Shown piece after piece: positions 1 to 7,799 of a DNA stretch of 64,000 nucleotides. Location of the stretch: the NCBI GenBank assembly GCA_046348545.1, contig JAXMEB010000006.1, positions 57,002-121,001 of the forward strand, given 5' to 3'. How positions within the stretch are numbered: the first letter of the stretch is position 1; each line of letters opens with the position of its first letter. The notes beneath the pieces were generated by a model. The model was not told where the DNA came from. It did no database searches and was given only the letters and a program-made list of their open reading frames with translations. Made by a program: the position numbers and the translations under genes. Source of the stretch: JAXMEB01 sp046348545 (lineage in GTDB: Bacteria > Pseudomonadota > Gammaproteobacteria > Berkiellales > Berkiellaceae).

Positions 1-765
1 CAGAACCTGCATGATAGCCTCATGAGCTGAGAATTCTTTACCATTGTCGAATGTGATTGTACGAACAATCTGTTCCAATGATTCGAAGCGAGGATACTCC
101 TCAAGCAAACGATCAAAGCGTTCAGAAAGTGCATTGTTTACTGCCTCTGATGTTTTACTTTTAAGGTTAACAATTAAGCTAAGTTTTGATTTTCTATCGA
201 CTAAAGTTAGAATCGCGCCTTGATGATTTGCGCCAATAACCGTATCCCCCTCCCAGTCTCCCAGGCGCTCTTTACGTTCAACGGCAACAGGCCTTTCATC
301 AATGTCGACACGATTAGGAATACACCCCCTACCAGCCTTACCAGAACCGCGCCTGTTGTATTTTTTCCCGGCATGCCTTAGATGAGTATAGAGCGTTCCA
401 CCTTGGTGCTTATCATCCCATACATGCAGATATATTGATTCGTGACTTATTTCAACACCGGCCCTGCCAAGCCACCCAGAGATTTGCTCTGGGCTCCAAT
501 CCAGAAGAAGTTTTTCCCGGATCACTTCAAGCAGTTCATCTTTCATTTTTTTACGCTCGCTGCTTGCAACATGACGCCGGGCATCAGCTTTCTCTTGGGC
601 TTGTTTAGGTCTGTAACCTCTGCCACCTGAGTTCCTTGAAATTTCTCGGCTGATCGTTGAGCGGGATTTGTTTAGCTGAACGGCTATTTGTTTTTGTGTC
701 GCTCCAATTGACAGCAATGCATAAATTTGAGAACGTTCATCATTGGTCAGGTGACAGTATGCCAT
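1..765 (-). mobile_element. IS30-family transposase, 3' end cut by window edge
   Basis: The minus strand reads as an open frame from the ATG at 763-765 to the window edge (255 codons, no stop). It begins MAYCHLTNDERSQIYALL, an N-terminal helix-turn-helix typical of IS30 transposases, followed by KSRSTISREISRN. Further on, DWEGDTVIG (about residue 175) carries the first catalytic Asp and TFDNGKEF (about residue 240) the second; the catalytic Glu would lie beyond the edge. IS30 transposases (about 320-380 residues) cut and join element ends. The element end is probably near 806-835, but the inverted repeat cannot be confirmed without the other end. It appears intact as far as visible. Confidence 0.93.
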
Positions 766-871
766 GTGTCTTTCTCCATGAGTTTTGCAAGAACCCAAGA
801 GAAGTTACACTTAATGCTGTTGGCTGACCACTCGTCTTGTATCCAGCTTCATCTCATTTGTTTATTAAACT

Positions 872-1102
872 TTAACAAATAGAATTAACTAGATAACTTG
901 GTTGCACTTCAGAATTGAATCGGCGAGATCCTAGAACTGCTGCTGCAAGCCAGATAAAGGTCGGGTCTTCTTTGTATAGTTTTAAGTACGTATTGTTGAT
1001 AGCTGCATTACGTTTAATACTATCGTTGCCAAATGAGGCCAGGTATTTTTCAGTTTCATCAACATTATATTGGAAAGTGAGATGTGCTTGAATGGCGGTC
1101 AT
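872..1102 (-). CDS. Unknown short protein, possibly truncated
   Basis: A 76-residue frame whose ATG overlaps the stop of the upstream gene (ATGA at 1099-1102), so the two are probably translated together. The protein is soluble-looking, with a segment around residues 30-60 (KRNAAINNTYLKLYKEDPT) that faintly recalls DUF2515-like proteins; this is only an impression. The frame stops 36-66 bp before the likely end of the IS30 element, and the last residues do not look like a natural domain end. Loss of the 3' part by the IS insertion is therefore possible but not shown. Confidence 0.5.
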   Translation of the reverse strand: MTAIQAHLTFQYNVDETEKYLASFGNDSIKRNAAINNTYLKLYKEDPTFIWLAAAVLGSRRFNSEVQPSYLVNSIC

Positions 1103-1779
1103 TCTTGAACCTTATTTTTAAAGTCGTTGTTTTCAATATAAATACGTATATAGAACTTATTAAATTTATCCTTGCTTTTGTTGTTATAAACTAGTATCAC
1201 TAATCTATGTCCACCACATTTCCATCTTTGATAAACTGATACATAGGGTGAATTATAGGGTAATTGATATGGCATCCAAACACCTTTTTTAGGATCTGCC
1301 TCAATAGACCTCCAGCCTAATTGATCAAAAAAATGAACCCATTTATCTAAGATGGGATTAACTTCGGAGTCAGTTTTCGATATGCCTGGTAAGAAAGGAG
1401 CAAAGTCAATCTCATTCCATACATTTCTATGTTCGTTAAAAGAAATTGAAGCATAATAAGTTTCATCCGCCACAAACCCACAGGCATCATCGATGAGTCT
1501 AAATCGTTTTGGGGCTTGATCGAATAGACCAATATTTAGATGATCAATTTTAGTTGTGCCATAAAACAAGGAAACGTTGAATTTAATATTTTGACTAGAA
1601 TCAGCCAAGATGTCTTCTGCTGTGCTATCAAATTTGACAACAATGCCTGCTTCTGGATCTGGGTCACCGGGAATGGGCTTTCTGGGTGGATCAATTGGGT
1701 GTGTAAGATTCGTAAATCCTGTAACCAAAATGCTCAAGATGAGAATAGCGACAGATATGATTGATTTTCTATACTGCAT
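1099..1779 (-). CDS. Unknown secreted or membrane-anchored protein
   Basis: I do not recognise this family. The frame is open upstream to 1818, but the ATG at 1777-1779 has a good ribosome-binding site (AAAAGGA, 8 nt spacing), giving 226 residues. The N-terminus MQYRKSIISVAILILSILV is a signal peptide or single membrane anchor, without a lipobox Cys. A Pro-rich linker follows (HPIDPPRKPIPGDPDPE), then a mixed alpha/beta body rich in aromatic residues, so most of the protein is probably periplasmic. It overlaps the 76-residue gene downstream by 4 bp, so the two form a small operon next to an IS30 element. Confidence 0.6.
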   Translation of the reverse strand: MQYRKSIISVAILILSILVTGFTNLTHPIDPPRKPIPGDPDPEAGIVVKFDSTAEDILADSSQNIKFNVSLFYGTTKIDHLNIGLFDQAPKRFRLIDDACGFVADETYYASISFNEHRNVWNEIDFAPFLPGISKTDSEVNPILDKWVHFFDQLGWRSIEADPKKGVWMPYQLPYNSPYVSVYQRWKCGGHRLVILVYNNKSKDKFNKFYIRIYIENNDFKNKVQE

Positions 1780-1882
1780 ACAATATATCCTTTTTTGCTT
1801 GCGCTTAAATTTTAGCATGCAGAATAGCTATTTTGAATTGAGTTGTTAGAGGCATTGTTTCAATACCTCTAATTGAGATTGG

Positions 1883-1956
1883 TCGGGGTGACAGGATTTG
1901 AACCTACGACCCCTGCGTCCCGAACGCAGTGCTCTACCAGGCTGAGCTACACCCCG
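1883..1956 (-). tRNA. tRNA-Pro (anticodon CGG)
   Basis: On the minus strand the acceptor arm CGGGGTG pairs with CACCCCG. The anticodon stem is CTGCG/CGCAG with loop TTCGGGA, giving anticodon CGG (codon CCG). The T arm reads GTAGGTTCAAATCCTGT. The gene is 74 nt and CCA is not encoded. It lies just upstream of the ispB 3' end, separated by only a few bases. Confidence 0.96.
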
Positions 1957-1959
1957 AGG

Positions 1960-2928
1960 TCAAGCCGTACGGCTTATTGTGAAATCTGCTAAGTCGTTTA
2001 ATGCATCACGGTAAGGTGAAGCAGGTAAGACTTTCAAAGCTTGCTTTGCATTTTCGATCTCAAGCTTTGCAACGGACATAGTGTACTCAATTGCCCCACT
2101 AGCAGCAATGGTGCTCTGGATCTCTTTCAAAGCACCTCGTTCACCGGTTTGAATCGCGTCGATAATAAATTGCCGATTCGGTTCACTCGCATGTTTTAAA
2201 GCATACAAAAGTGGGAGGGTGACTTTGCCTTCTGCTAAATCATCCCCTAAATTCTTACCTAATTCTTCGGCAACAGCTGTGTAATCCAGTACATCATCTA
2301 CGAGCTGGAAAGCCATGCCGATGTGCCTACCATAGGCTTGCATGCTGCGTTCAATATCGGAGGAAGATTTGCCCAGCATGGCGCCTAATCGGCCAGAGGC
2401 TTCAAATAGCTTTGCTGTTTTACAGTAGATGACATGAAAATATTGATCTTCTGTATACTCTGGATTGTGCTTATTAATTAGTTGGGCAACTTCACCCTCT
2501 ACAATCATGTTGGAAGTTTCAGAAAGCACTTGCATCATCGTAAGACTGCCCAGTGAGACAATCATTTGAAATGCCCTGGAGTATAAGAAGTCCCCGACTA
2601 GGACGCTGGTTGCATTATCCCAAATCATATTGGCTGTGGGCTGACCGCGTCGTTGCTCCGAGTCATCAACCACATCATCATGTAATAATGTTGCGGTATG
2701 TAAATATTCAATAATGGCAGCTAATGTAATATGATCTCTGCCGGTATAAGCACATGCCTTGGCCGCTAGAAGCGCAACCAATGGGCGTACGCGCTTGCCA
2801 CCACTTTCAACTAAGTAGCGCCCAACTTCCTGAATCAAAGGGACATTCGATTCTAAATAGGTCAAAATAGTCTCATTGACCGCTTTAAGCTCAGATTGAA
2901 GTAAAGAGCGAATGGCTTCTAAAGACAT
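1960..2928 (-). CDS. ispB: Octaprenyl diphosphate synthase
   Basis: A trans-polyprenyl diphosphate synthase that extends farnesyl diphosphate with isopentenyl diphosphate to make the side chain of ubiquinone/menaquinone, in the cytosol. The 322-residue length matches IspB (323 in E. coli). The first aspartate-rich motif is LLHDDVVDDSEQRRG (about residues 81-95) and the second is FQLVDDVLDY (about 208-217); both bind the Mg-diphosphate. GGKRVRP near residue 43 is the usual substrate-binding lysine/arginine region. It is divergent from rplU, as in many gammaproteobacteria, which supports IspB over farnesyl diphosphate synthase. Confidence 0.95.
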   Translation of the reverse strand: MSLEAIRSLLQSELKAVNETILTYLESNVPLIQEVGRYLVESGGKRVRPLVALLAAKACAYTGRDHITLAAIIEYLHTATLLHDDVVDDSEQRRGQPTANMIWDNATSVLVGDFLYSRAFQMIVSLGSLTMMQVLSETSNMIVEGEVAQLINKHNPEYTEDQYFHVIYCKTAKLFEASGRLGAMLGKSSSDIERSMQAYGRHIGMAFQLVDDVLDYTAVAEELGKNLGDDLAEGKVTLPLLYALKHASEPNRQFIIDAIQTGERGALKEIQSTIAASGAIEYTMSVAKLEIENAKQALKVLPASPYRDALNDLADFTISRTA

Positions 2929-3006
2929 TGATATCGTTGCCCCCTATTAATTTCAGGCGACTATACGACTTATTGCCATATTGCACAAGATTGCGGTGAG
3001 CGCTTC

Positions 3007-3035
3007 TTGCGGAAGTGGGGGAGTTAAAGTAGAAT
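3007..3035 (+). promoter_or_regulatory. Probable sigma-70 promoter for rplU-rpmA-obgE
   Basis: TTGCGG at 3007-3012 and TAGAAT at 3030-3035 are separated by 17 bp, in the 177-bp space between divergent ispB and rplU. This leaves a leader of about 65 nt before the rplU start. Confidence 0.6.
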
Positions 3036-3105
3036 TCGTAGCCTTGCCTTAAAGAGCAATTTCTTTATTTGTTTAACTAAATCATAATAAATGAGGTCGA
3101 CAAGT

Positions 3106-3423
3106 ATGGACAGCCCGTACGCAGTCATCGAATCAGGTGGAAAGCAACACCGTGTCAAAGTAGGCCAACGCCTAAAGCTTGAAAAGCTGCCGGTTGAGGA
3201 AGGTCAAACGGTTGAGTTGGATAAAGTCATGTTGGTTGCAAATGGTGACAACGTCCAATTGGGCGCGCCTTATCTCGACAAGAGCAAAGTGTCAGCTAAA
3301 GTACTCAGCCATGGGCGTGGTGATAAGATTACCATCATTAAAATGCGTCGCCGTAAGACCTATCGCCGTAAGCAGGGTCATCGACAAGCATTTACCGAAA
3401 TTGAAGTGACTAGCATTCAATAA
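3106..3423 (+). CDS. rplU: 50S ribosomal protein L21
   Basis: A primary 23S rRNA-binding protein of the large subunit. The core YAVIESGGKQHRVKVGQ is the standard L21 N-terminus and the C-terminal MRRRKTYRRKQGHRQ is the rRNA-binding basic segment. An in-frame ATG exists at 3091, but GAGG lies 9 nt before the ATG at 3106, and that start gives 105 residues against 103 in E. coli, so I prefer it. It is the first gene of a likely rplU-rpmA-obgE operon, 19 bp before rpmA. Confidence 0.97.
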   Translation: MDSPYAVIESGGKQHRVKVGQRLKLEKLPVEEGQTVELDKVMLVANGDNVQLGAPYLDKSKVSAKVLSHGRGDKITIIKMRRRKTYRRKQGHRQAFTEIEVTSIQ

Positions 3424-3442
3424 TTTATAGAGGAAGTGTGTC

Positions 3443-3733
3443 ATGGCACATAAGAAAGCAGGCGGTAGTACTCGTAACGGTCGAGATTCAAATCCGCAAT
3501 ATTTAGGTGTTAAATGCTACGGTGGAGAGCAAGTAACTGGTGGATCGATCATCATCCGCCAACGTGGCACGAAATTCCATCCAGGCGTTTTTGTCGGTAT
3601 GGGTAAAGACAATACCTTATTTGCTAAGGTAGCAGGTGTTGTGAAGTTTGATCTAAAAGGTCCGCGTCACAATAAGCGCCGTATCGTTAGCATTATTCCT
3701 GCCGAACAAACTGCTCAGGCAGCCCAAGCCTAG
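3443..3733 (+). CDS. rpmA: 50S ribosomal protein L27
   Basis: A large-subunit protein near the peptidyl-transferase centre. The 96-residue sequence begins MAHKKAGGSTRNGRDS, the canonical unprocessed N-terminus of proteobacterial L27, and contains GTKFHPGVFVGMGKDNTLFA. AGGAAG precedes the start by 8 nt. The C-terminal tail is Ala/Gln-rich (AEQTAQAAQA), slightly longer than in E. coli (85 residues). It sits between rplU and obgE, the usual arrangement. Confidence 0.98.
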   Translation: MAHKKAGGSTRNGRDSNPQYLGVKCYGGEQVTGGSIIIRQRGTKFHPGVFVGMGKDNTLFAKVAGVVKFDLKGPRHNKRRIVSIIPAEQTAQAAQA

Positions 3734-3775
3734 CGCTTTTAATGATACTGTCCCAGCAGTAAAGGGTATAGTACT

Positions 3776-4816
3776 GTGAAATTTGTGGATGAAGCGACTC
3801 TTGTTGCCCAAGCGGGCAACGGGGGCGCTGGTTCTAGAAGCTTTAGACGTGAAAAATACGTTCCCTTTGGTGGCCCGGATGGCGGTGACGGCGGGGACGG
3901 TGGAGATGTCTATCTACAAGCTGAGCCAGGACTCAACACACTTATCGATTTTAGATACATTCGATCTGTGAAAGCAGGGCATGGTGGGATTGGGCTCGGC
4001 CGTCAAATGACTGGTCGAAATGGTGAAACCATTTACGTTCGAGTTCCAATTGGCACGATTGTCAAAGATGCTGATACCGGTGATCATCTAGGTGATTTAT
4101 CGGAAGCTGGACAGACTTTGCTCGTTGCCAAAGGCGGTCGGCGCGGTTTAGGTAATATCCATTTCAAAACCAGCACCAATCGTGCGCCTCGGAAGTGCAC
4201 GCCTGGGCAGCCTGGGGAAACCAGAACTTTAGCGCTTGAGTTAAAGCTATTGGCGCATATTGGTTTGTTGGGACTGCCGAATGCTGGGAAATCCACTCTT
4301 TTAAGAGCGATCTCTTCTGCCAGACCTAAAGTGGCTGATTATCCGTTTACGACCCTGCACCCTAATTTAGGGACTGTGAAGTTACCTTCAGGGAGCAGTA
4401 TCGTTGTCGCAGATATCCCGGGCCTTATCGAAGGCGCCAGTGAAGGAGCAGGTTTAGGTTTCCAGTTTTTGAGACATTTATCTCGCAATCATTTGTTATT
4501 GCACGTGGTCGATGTCGTCCCGATGACAGAATCTCCTTTAAAAAATATTCAAATGATTCAACAAGAGTTGAGGCAATACGATCCAGCGCTGGCTGAGAAG
4601 CCACAGTGGTTTGTACTCAATAAGATTGATTGCCTGGATGAGATGGCTTTAAGTGATATCAGAAACGAGATCCAATCAGCTTATCCAGCGAGTAAGCTAT
4701 TCGAAATATCGGCATTAACCGGCCTAGGCATCCAGCAGCTTTGTTTGGCAATTGACGCTGAATATCAAGAATCAACTAACAAGCCTATTGAAGACTTATC
4801 GGAATCAGACGACTGA
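3776..4816 (+). CDS. obgE: Obg GTPase (ribosome assembly)
   Basis: A ribosome-associated GTPase that acts late in 50S assembly and in stress and cell-cycle control. It starts with GTG at 3776 (MKFVDEATLVAQAGNGGAGS). Residues 1-158 form the glycine-rich Obg fold (GGPDGGDGGDGGDV). The G domain follows: G1 GLPNAGKST (about 166-174), switch I region DYPFTT, G3 DIPGLIEGA, G4 NKID and G5 SALTG. The 346-residue length ends with a short acidic tail (EDLSESDD), as in gammaproteobacterial ObgE. It is convergent with rpsT, and a GC-rich hairpin lies between them. Confidence 0.97.
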   Translation: MKFVDEATLVAQAGNGGAGSRSFRREKYVPFGGPDGGDGGDGGDVYLQAEPGLNTLIDFRYIRSVKAGHGGIGLGRQMTGRNGETIYVRVPIGTIVKDADTGDHLGDLSEAGQTLLVAKGGRRGLGNIHFKTSTNRAPRKCTPGQPGETRTLALELKLLAHIGLLGLPNAGKSTLLRAISSARPKVADYPFTTLHPNLGTVKLPSGSSIVVADIPGLIEGASEGAGLGFQFLRHLSRNHLLLHVVDVVPMTESPLKNIQMIQQELRQYDPALAEKPQWFVLNKIDCLDEMALSDIRNEIQSAYPASKLFEISALTGLGIQQLCLAIDAEYQESTNKPIEDLSESDD

Positions 4817-4841
4817 AAGACCTAAAGTTTTGAAGATTCCT

Positions 4842-4892
4842 CTCTCCCGCCATCCGCCTACGCTAAAGTTAACAACGGAGATGCCGGGAGAG
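4842..4892. repeat. GC-rich hairpin between obgE and rpsT
   Basis: CTCTCCCG at 4842-4849 pairs with CGGGAGAG at 4885-4892, with inner pairing CATCCG/CGGA. It has no T-run, so it is not a classical terminator. It contains the 13-mer GCCTACGCTAAAG (4856-4868), which recurs inside another hairpin at 52312-52324. It may be a degenerate member of a short palindromic repeat family that also protects the ends of the two convergent transcripts. Confidence 0.55.
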
Positions 4893-4917
4893 GGGTGAGT
4901 GATTGCTAGAGAGTCAA

Positions 4918-5187
4918 TTAAGCTTTAGCAACCTGCTTTAGTTTGATACTCAAGCGACTTTTATGTCTTGAAGCTTTATTCTTATGGATCATGCCTTTGG
5001 CAACCAAACGGTCTACCAGCGAAGCTGCTTCACGGTATTCCGTAGACGCTTCATTGACACTACCCGTTTCGATGGCTTTTAAAACGGTTTTGATTTGGCT
5101 GCGCATGCGAGACAATTGCCAGCGATTACGCATACGGCGCTTTTCATTTTGACGTGTCCGTTTTAAAGCTTGTTTTGTATTGGCCAA
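4918..5187 (-). CDS. rpsT: 30S ribosomal protein S20
   Basis: A 16S rRNA-binding protein of the small subunit. The 89-residue sequence MANTKQALKRTRQNEKRRMR is the canonical basic S20 N-terminus, and the remainder is a three-helix bundle with a Lys/Arg-rich C-terminal helix (HKNKASRHKSRLSIKL). It is divergent from murJ, as in many gammaproteobacteria (rpsT-mviN). Length and composition match the family. Confidence 0.98.
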   Translation of the reverse strand: MANTKQALKRTRQNEKRRMRNRWQLSRMRSQIKTVLKAIETGSVNEASTEYREAASLVDRLVAKGMIHKNKASRHKSRLSIKLKQVAKA

Positions 5188-5308
5188 GGTAAATGCTCCG
5201 AACTTAATTTTATAGCTTATGAGAACCCGAAATATTCGCGCTTTTCTTGGGTTTTGTCAACGCTCAGCGCATAATAGGGGGCGGATTTGGGGTTTGCGAG
5301 AATAAAAG

Positions 5309-6853
5309 ATGAGTAAAAAACTACTTCGATCGACTGGGATAGTTGGGGGGATGACTTTAGTTTCTCGTATTTTGGGTTTTTTAAGAGATATGGTTGTCGC
5401 GCATGCTTTTGGCGCCGGCCCCATGGTCGATGCTTTCTTGGTTGCATTTAAAATTCCCAACTTCATGCGACGTTTATTTGCAGAAGGTGCTTTTTCTCAA
5501 GCCTTTATTCCAATTTTATCAGAATATAAAACAACCAAATCGCATGCTGAAATTCAGCTGTTGGTTAACCGTGTTTCAGGCACGTTGGCTGGTATATTAA
5601 GTATTATCACTTTTTTAGGGGTGATCGGTGCGCCGTATGTTATTTCCCTCTTTGCTCCAGGTTTTACAGGTGAAGGGGATGAGCGTTTTCACTTGGCGTC
5701 AGACATTTTGCGCTGGGTTTTCCCTTATTTGCTCCTGGTGTCCCTCACCGCATTTTGCTCAGGCATTTTGAATACATACGGTCGTTTTGCCATCCCTAGC
5801 TTTACGCCAACGTTGCTTAATATTGCGATGATTTGCGCTGCATTGCTTTCAAGTCATGCAAATCCGCCCATTTTTAGCCTGGCATTTGGCGTTTTGGCAG
5901 GTGGTATTTTACAGCTCGTGTTTCAATTGCCGCATCTCAAACGAATTAATTTGCTCCCCAAGCCAGCTTGGGGATGGCATGACTCAGGGGTGAGGCGCGT
6001 CATTATTTTAATGGGGCCTGCGGTGCTAGGTGCTTCGGTCATGCAAATTAATTTAATGGTTGATACTTTATTTGCATCCTTCTTGCCGACCGGCAGCGTG
6101 ACTTGGCTGTATTATTCGGAACGTATGCTTGAATTTCCGCTCGGTACATTTGGCGTAGCCCTTTCAACAGTGGTATTACCCCATTTATCTGAAAAACATG
6201 CCCTGAAAGATTCAGCCCATTTTAGTGCCAGTATAGATTGGGCTCTAAAATGGGTTCTATTCTTGGGCTTGCCTGCTGCCATTGGGCTGACCGCATTGTC
6301 TTTTCCCATCATGATGAGCTTGTTTCAGTATGGCGCATTTGATGTGAGGGATGCTTTGATGGCTTCTCAGAGTCTTATGGCCTTAAGCTCAGGCCTGACC
6401 TTATTCATTGGGATTAAAGTCTTAGTGAGCGCTTTTTATGCGCAGCAAGACACGAAGACGCCGGTTAAAATTGCCATCATTGCCATGCTGGCGAATGTTG
6501 TATTCAATGCTATCTTGATTGTGCCCTTTAAGCATGCTGGCTTAGCCTTAGCTTCTACCTTGAGTGCTGCGATCAATGGCGGATTATTGTTATGGTTTTT
6601 AATTAAGCAAAACCGATATCAACCGACAGCCAATTGGGTCTCCACTTTAGCGAGGGTTTTGCTTGCCTCGGGACTCATGTTAGTTTGCTTGATTCAGCTT
6701 GTCCCAGGAGAGCGTTTTTGGGTGGAGGCCTCAGGTATGGAGCGAGTTGCCTCGTTATTTGGGCTCATCTTTGGGGGGATGGGCGTATATTTGATAGCAT
6801 TGTGGTGCTTAGGATTCCGAGGCAAACATTTAATTATAAGTCAGAATTGTTAA
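5309..6853 (+). CDS. murJ: Lipid II flippase MurJ
   Basis: An integral inner-membrane protein of the MOP superfamily that flips lipid II to the periplasm for peptidoglycan synthesis. It has 514 residues (511 in E. coli) and about 14 hydrophobic segments. The N-terminus MSKKLLRSTGIVGGMTLVSR and the charged residues RRLFAEGAFSQAFIP (about 52-66) are MurJ hallmarks lining the central cavity. ribF follows 14 bp downstream on the same strand, and rpsT is divergent. Confidence 0.96.
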   Translation: MSKKLLRSTGIVGGMTLVSRILGFLRDMVVAHAFGAGPMVDAFLVAFKIPNFMRRLFAEGAFSQAFIPILSEYKTTKSHAEIQLLVNRVSGTLAGILSIITFLGVIGAPYVISLFAPGFTGEGDERFHLASDILRWVFPYLLLVSLTAFCSGILNTYGRFAIPSFTPTLLNIAMICAALLSSHANPPIFSLAFGVLAGGILQLVFQLPHLKRINLLPKPAWGWHDSGVRRVIILMGPAVLGASVMQINLMVDTLFASFLPTGSVTWLYYSERMLEFPLGTFGVALSTVVLPHLSEKHALKDSAHFSASIDWALKWVLFLGLPAAIGLTALSFPIMMSLFQYGAFDVRDALMASQSLMALSSGLTLFIGIKVLVSAFYAQQDTKTPVKIAIIAMLANVVFNAILIVPFKHAGLALASTLSAAINGGLLLWFLIKQNRYQPTANWVSTLARVLLASGLMLVCLIQLVPGERFWVEASGMERVASLFGLIFGGMGVYLIALWCLGFRGKHLIISQNC

Positions 6854-6867
6854 TTAAGAGTGTAATG

Positions 6868-7794
6868 ATGAAGCTTATCCGTGAATATCAGCGTTTAGTC
6901 CATGAGCCTAATCGATATGTAGCAACCATTGGCAATTTTGATGGCTTGCATCAGGGGCACATGAGTATGCTGAAAAAGCTTAAAGAGGTTGCTGCGAGCT
7001 ATGAATTGCCGACCTGTGTGGTGATGTTTGAGCCTTTGCCGCAGGAGTTTTTTTCGCCCTATGCATTACCGCGTTTGATGAAGCTGCGAGATAAATTAGC
7101 TGTTTTCCAGGATGCTGGCATTGATAGAATACTCTGTCTTAAATTTAATAAACGCCTCGCTAATTTTTCAGCGAATGCATTTATCGATTCCATTCTGATT
7201 TCCGCTTTAAAAATTAAGGCCTTGATAGTGGGCGATGATTTTCGATTTGGCTATCAACGGCAAGGAGATGTCAGTACTTTAGAGAAGGCGGGCATTAAGC
7301 ATCATTTTGAAGTATATCAAATTGGAACTATTTACCAGAATTATAAGAGAATCAGTAGTACGCAAATTCGACAAGCGCTTAAAAGCGGTGATTTGAGTTT
7401 GGCATCACGTCTCTTAGGGCGCTATTTTACATTTTCAGGTCGCGTGATTTACGGTAATCAATTGGGGCGTACGTTAGGGTTTCCGACGGCGAATTTCGCG
7501 ATATCTGAAAGTTTCCCATTACGAGGTGTCTATTTGGCGCGCATTGAAGGGCTCAACGAAAAATATTACGCTTTGGTGAATATTGGCGTTAGGCCCACTA
7601 TCAATGGGAATAAATTGATATTAGAAGCACATATTCTAAATTTTACAGGTAGCATTTATGGTCAAAGATTGACGCTTTCCTTCTTGTACAAGTTAAGAGA
7701 TGAAAAACAATTCTTCGATTTGGAAACATTAAAACAACAGATTGCGAAAGATAAAGATCTTGCTGAACAATTATTGACTTCTATTGTGGATTAA
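6868..7794 (+). CDS. ribF: Bifunctional riboflavin kinase / FMN adenylyltransferase
   Basis: Converts riboflavin to FMN and then FAD. The N-terminal nucleotidyltransferase domain has the phosphate-binding motif GNFDGLHQGH (about residues 20-29) and the ISSTQIR motif near 160. The C-terminal flavokinase domain has GRTLGFPTANF and VNIGVRPT. The frame is open upstream into murJ, but two adjacent ATGs (6865, 6868) follow AAGAG; the second has the better 7-nt spacing and gives 308 residues (313 in E. coli). No FMN riboswitch is seen upstream. It lies 5 bp before ileS. Confidence 0.96.
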   Translation: MKLIREYQRLVHEPNRYVATIGNFDGLHQGHMSMLKKLKEVAASYELPTCVVMFEPLPQEFFSPYALPRLMKLRDKLAVFQDAGIDRILCLKFNKRLANFSANAFIDSILISALKIKALIVGDDFRFGYQRQGDVSTLEKAGIKHHFEVYQIGTIYQNYKRISSTQIRQALKSGDLSLASRLLGRYFTFSGRVIYGNQLGRTLGFPTANFAISESFPLRGVYLARIEGLNEKYYALVNIGVRPTINGNKLILEAHILNFTGSIYGQRLTLSFLYKLRDEKQFFDLETLKQQIAKDKDLAEQLLTSIVD

Positions 7795-7799
7795 TAAAC

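Noticed and set aside
3091..3105. Upstream ATG for rplU
   Set aside because: It would place the GAGG ribosome-binding site inside the gene and add residues absent from the family.
6634..6867. Extended N-terminus of RibF overlapping murJ
   Set aside because: The added residues read as an alternative frame of murJ; the ATGs at 6865/6868 have a ribosome-binding site and match family length.
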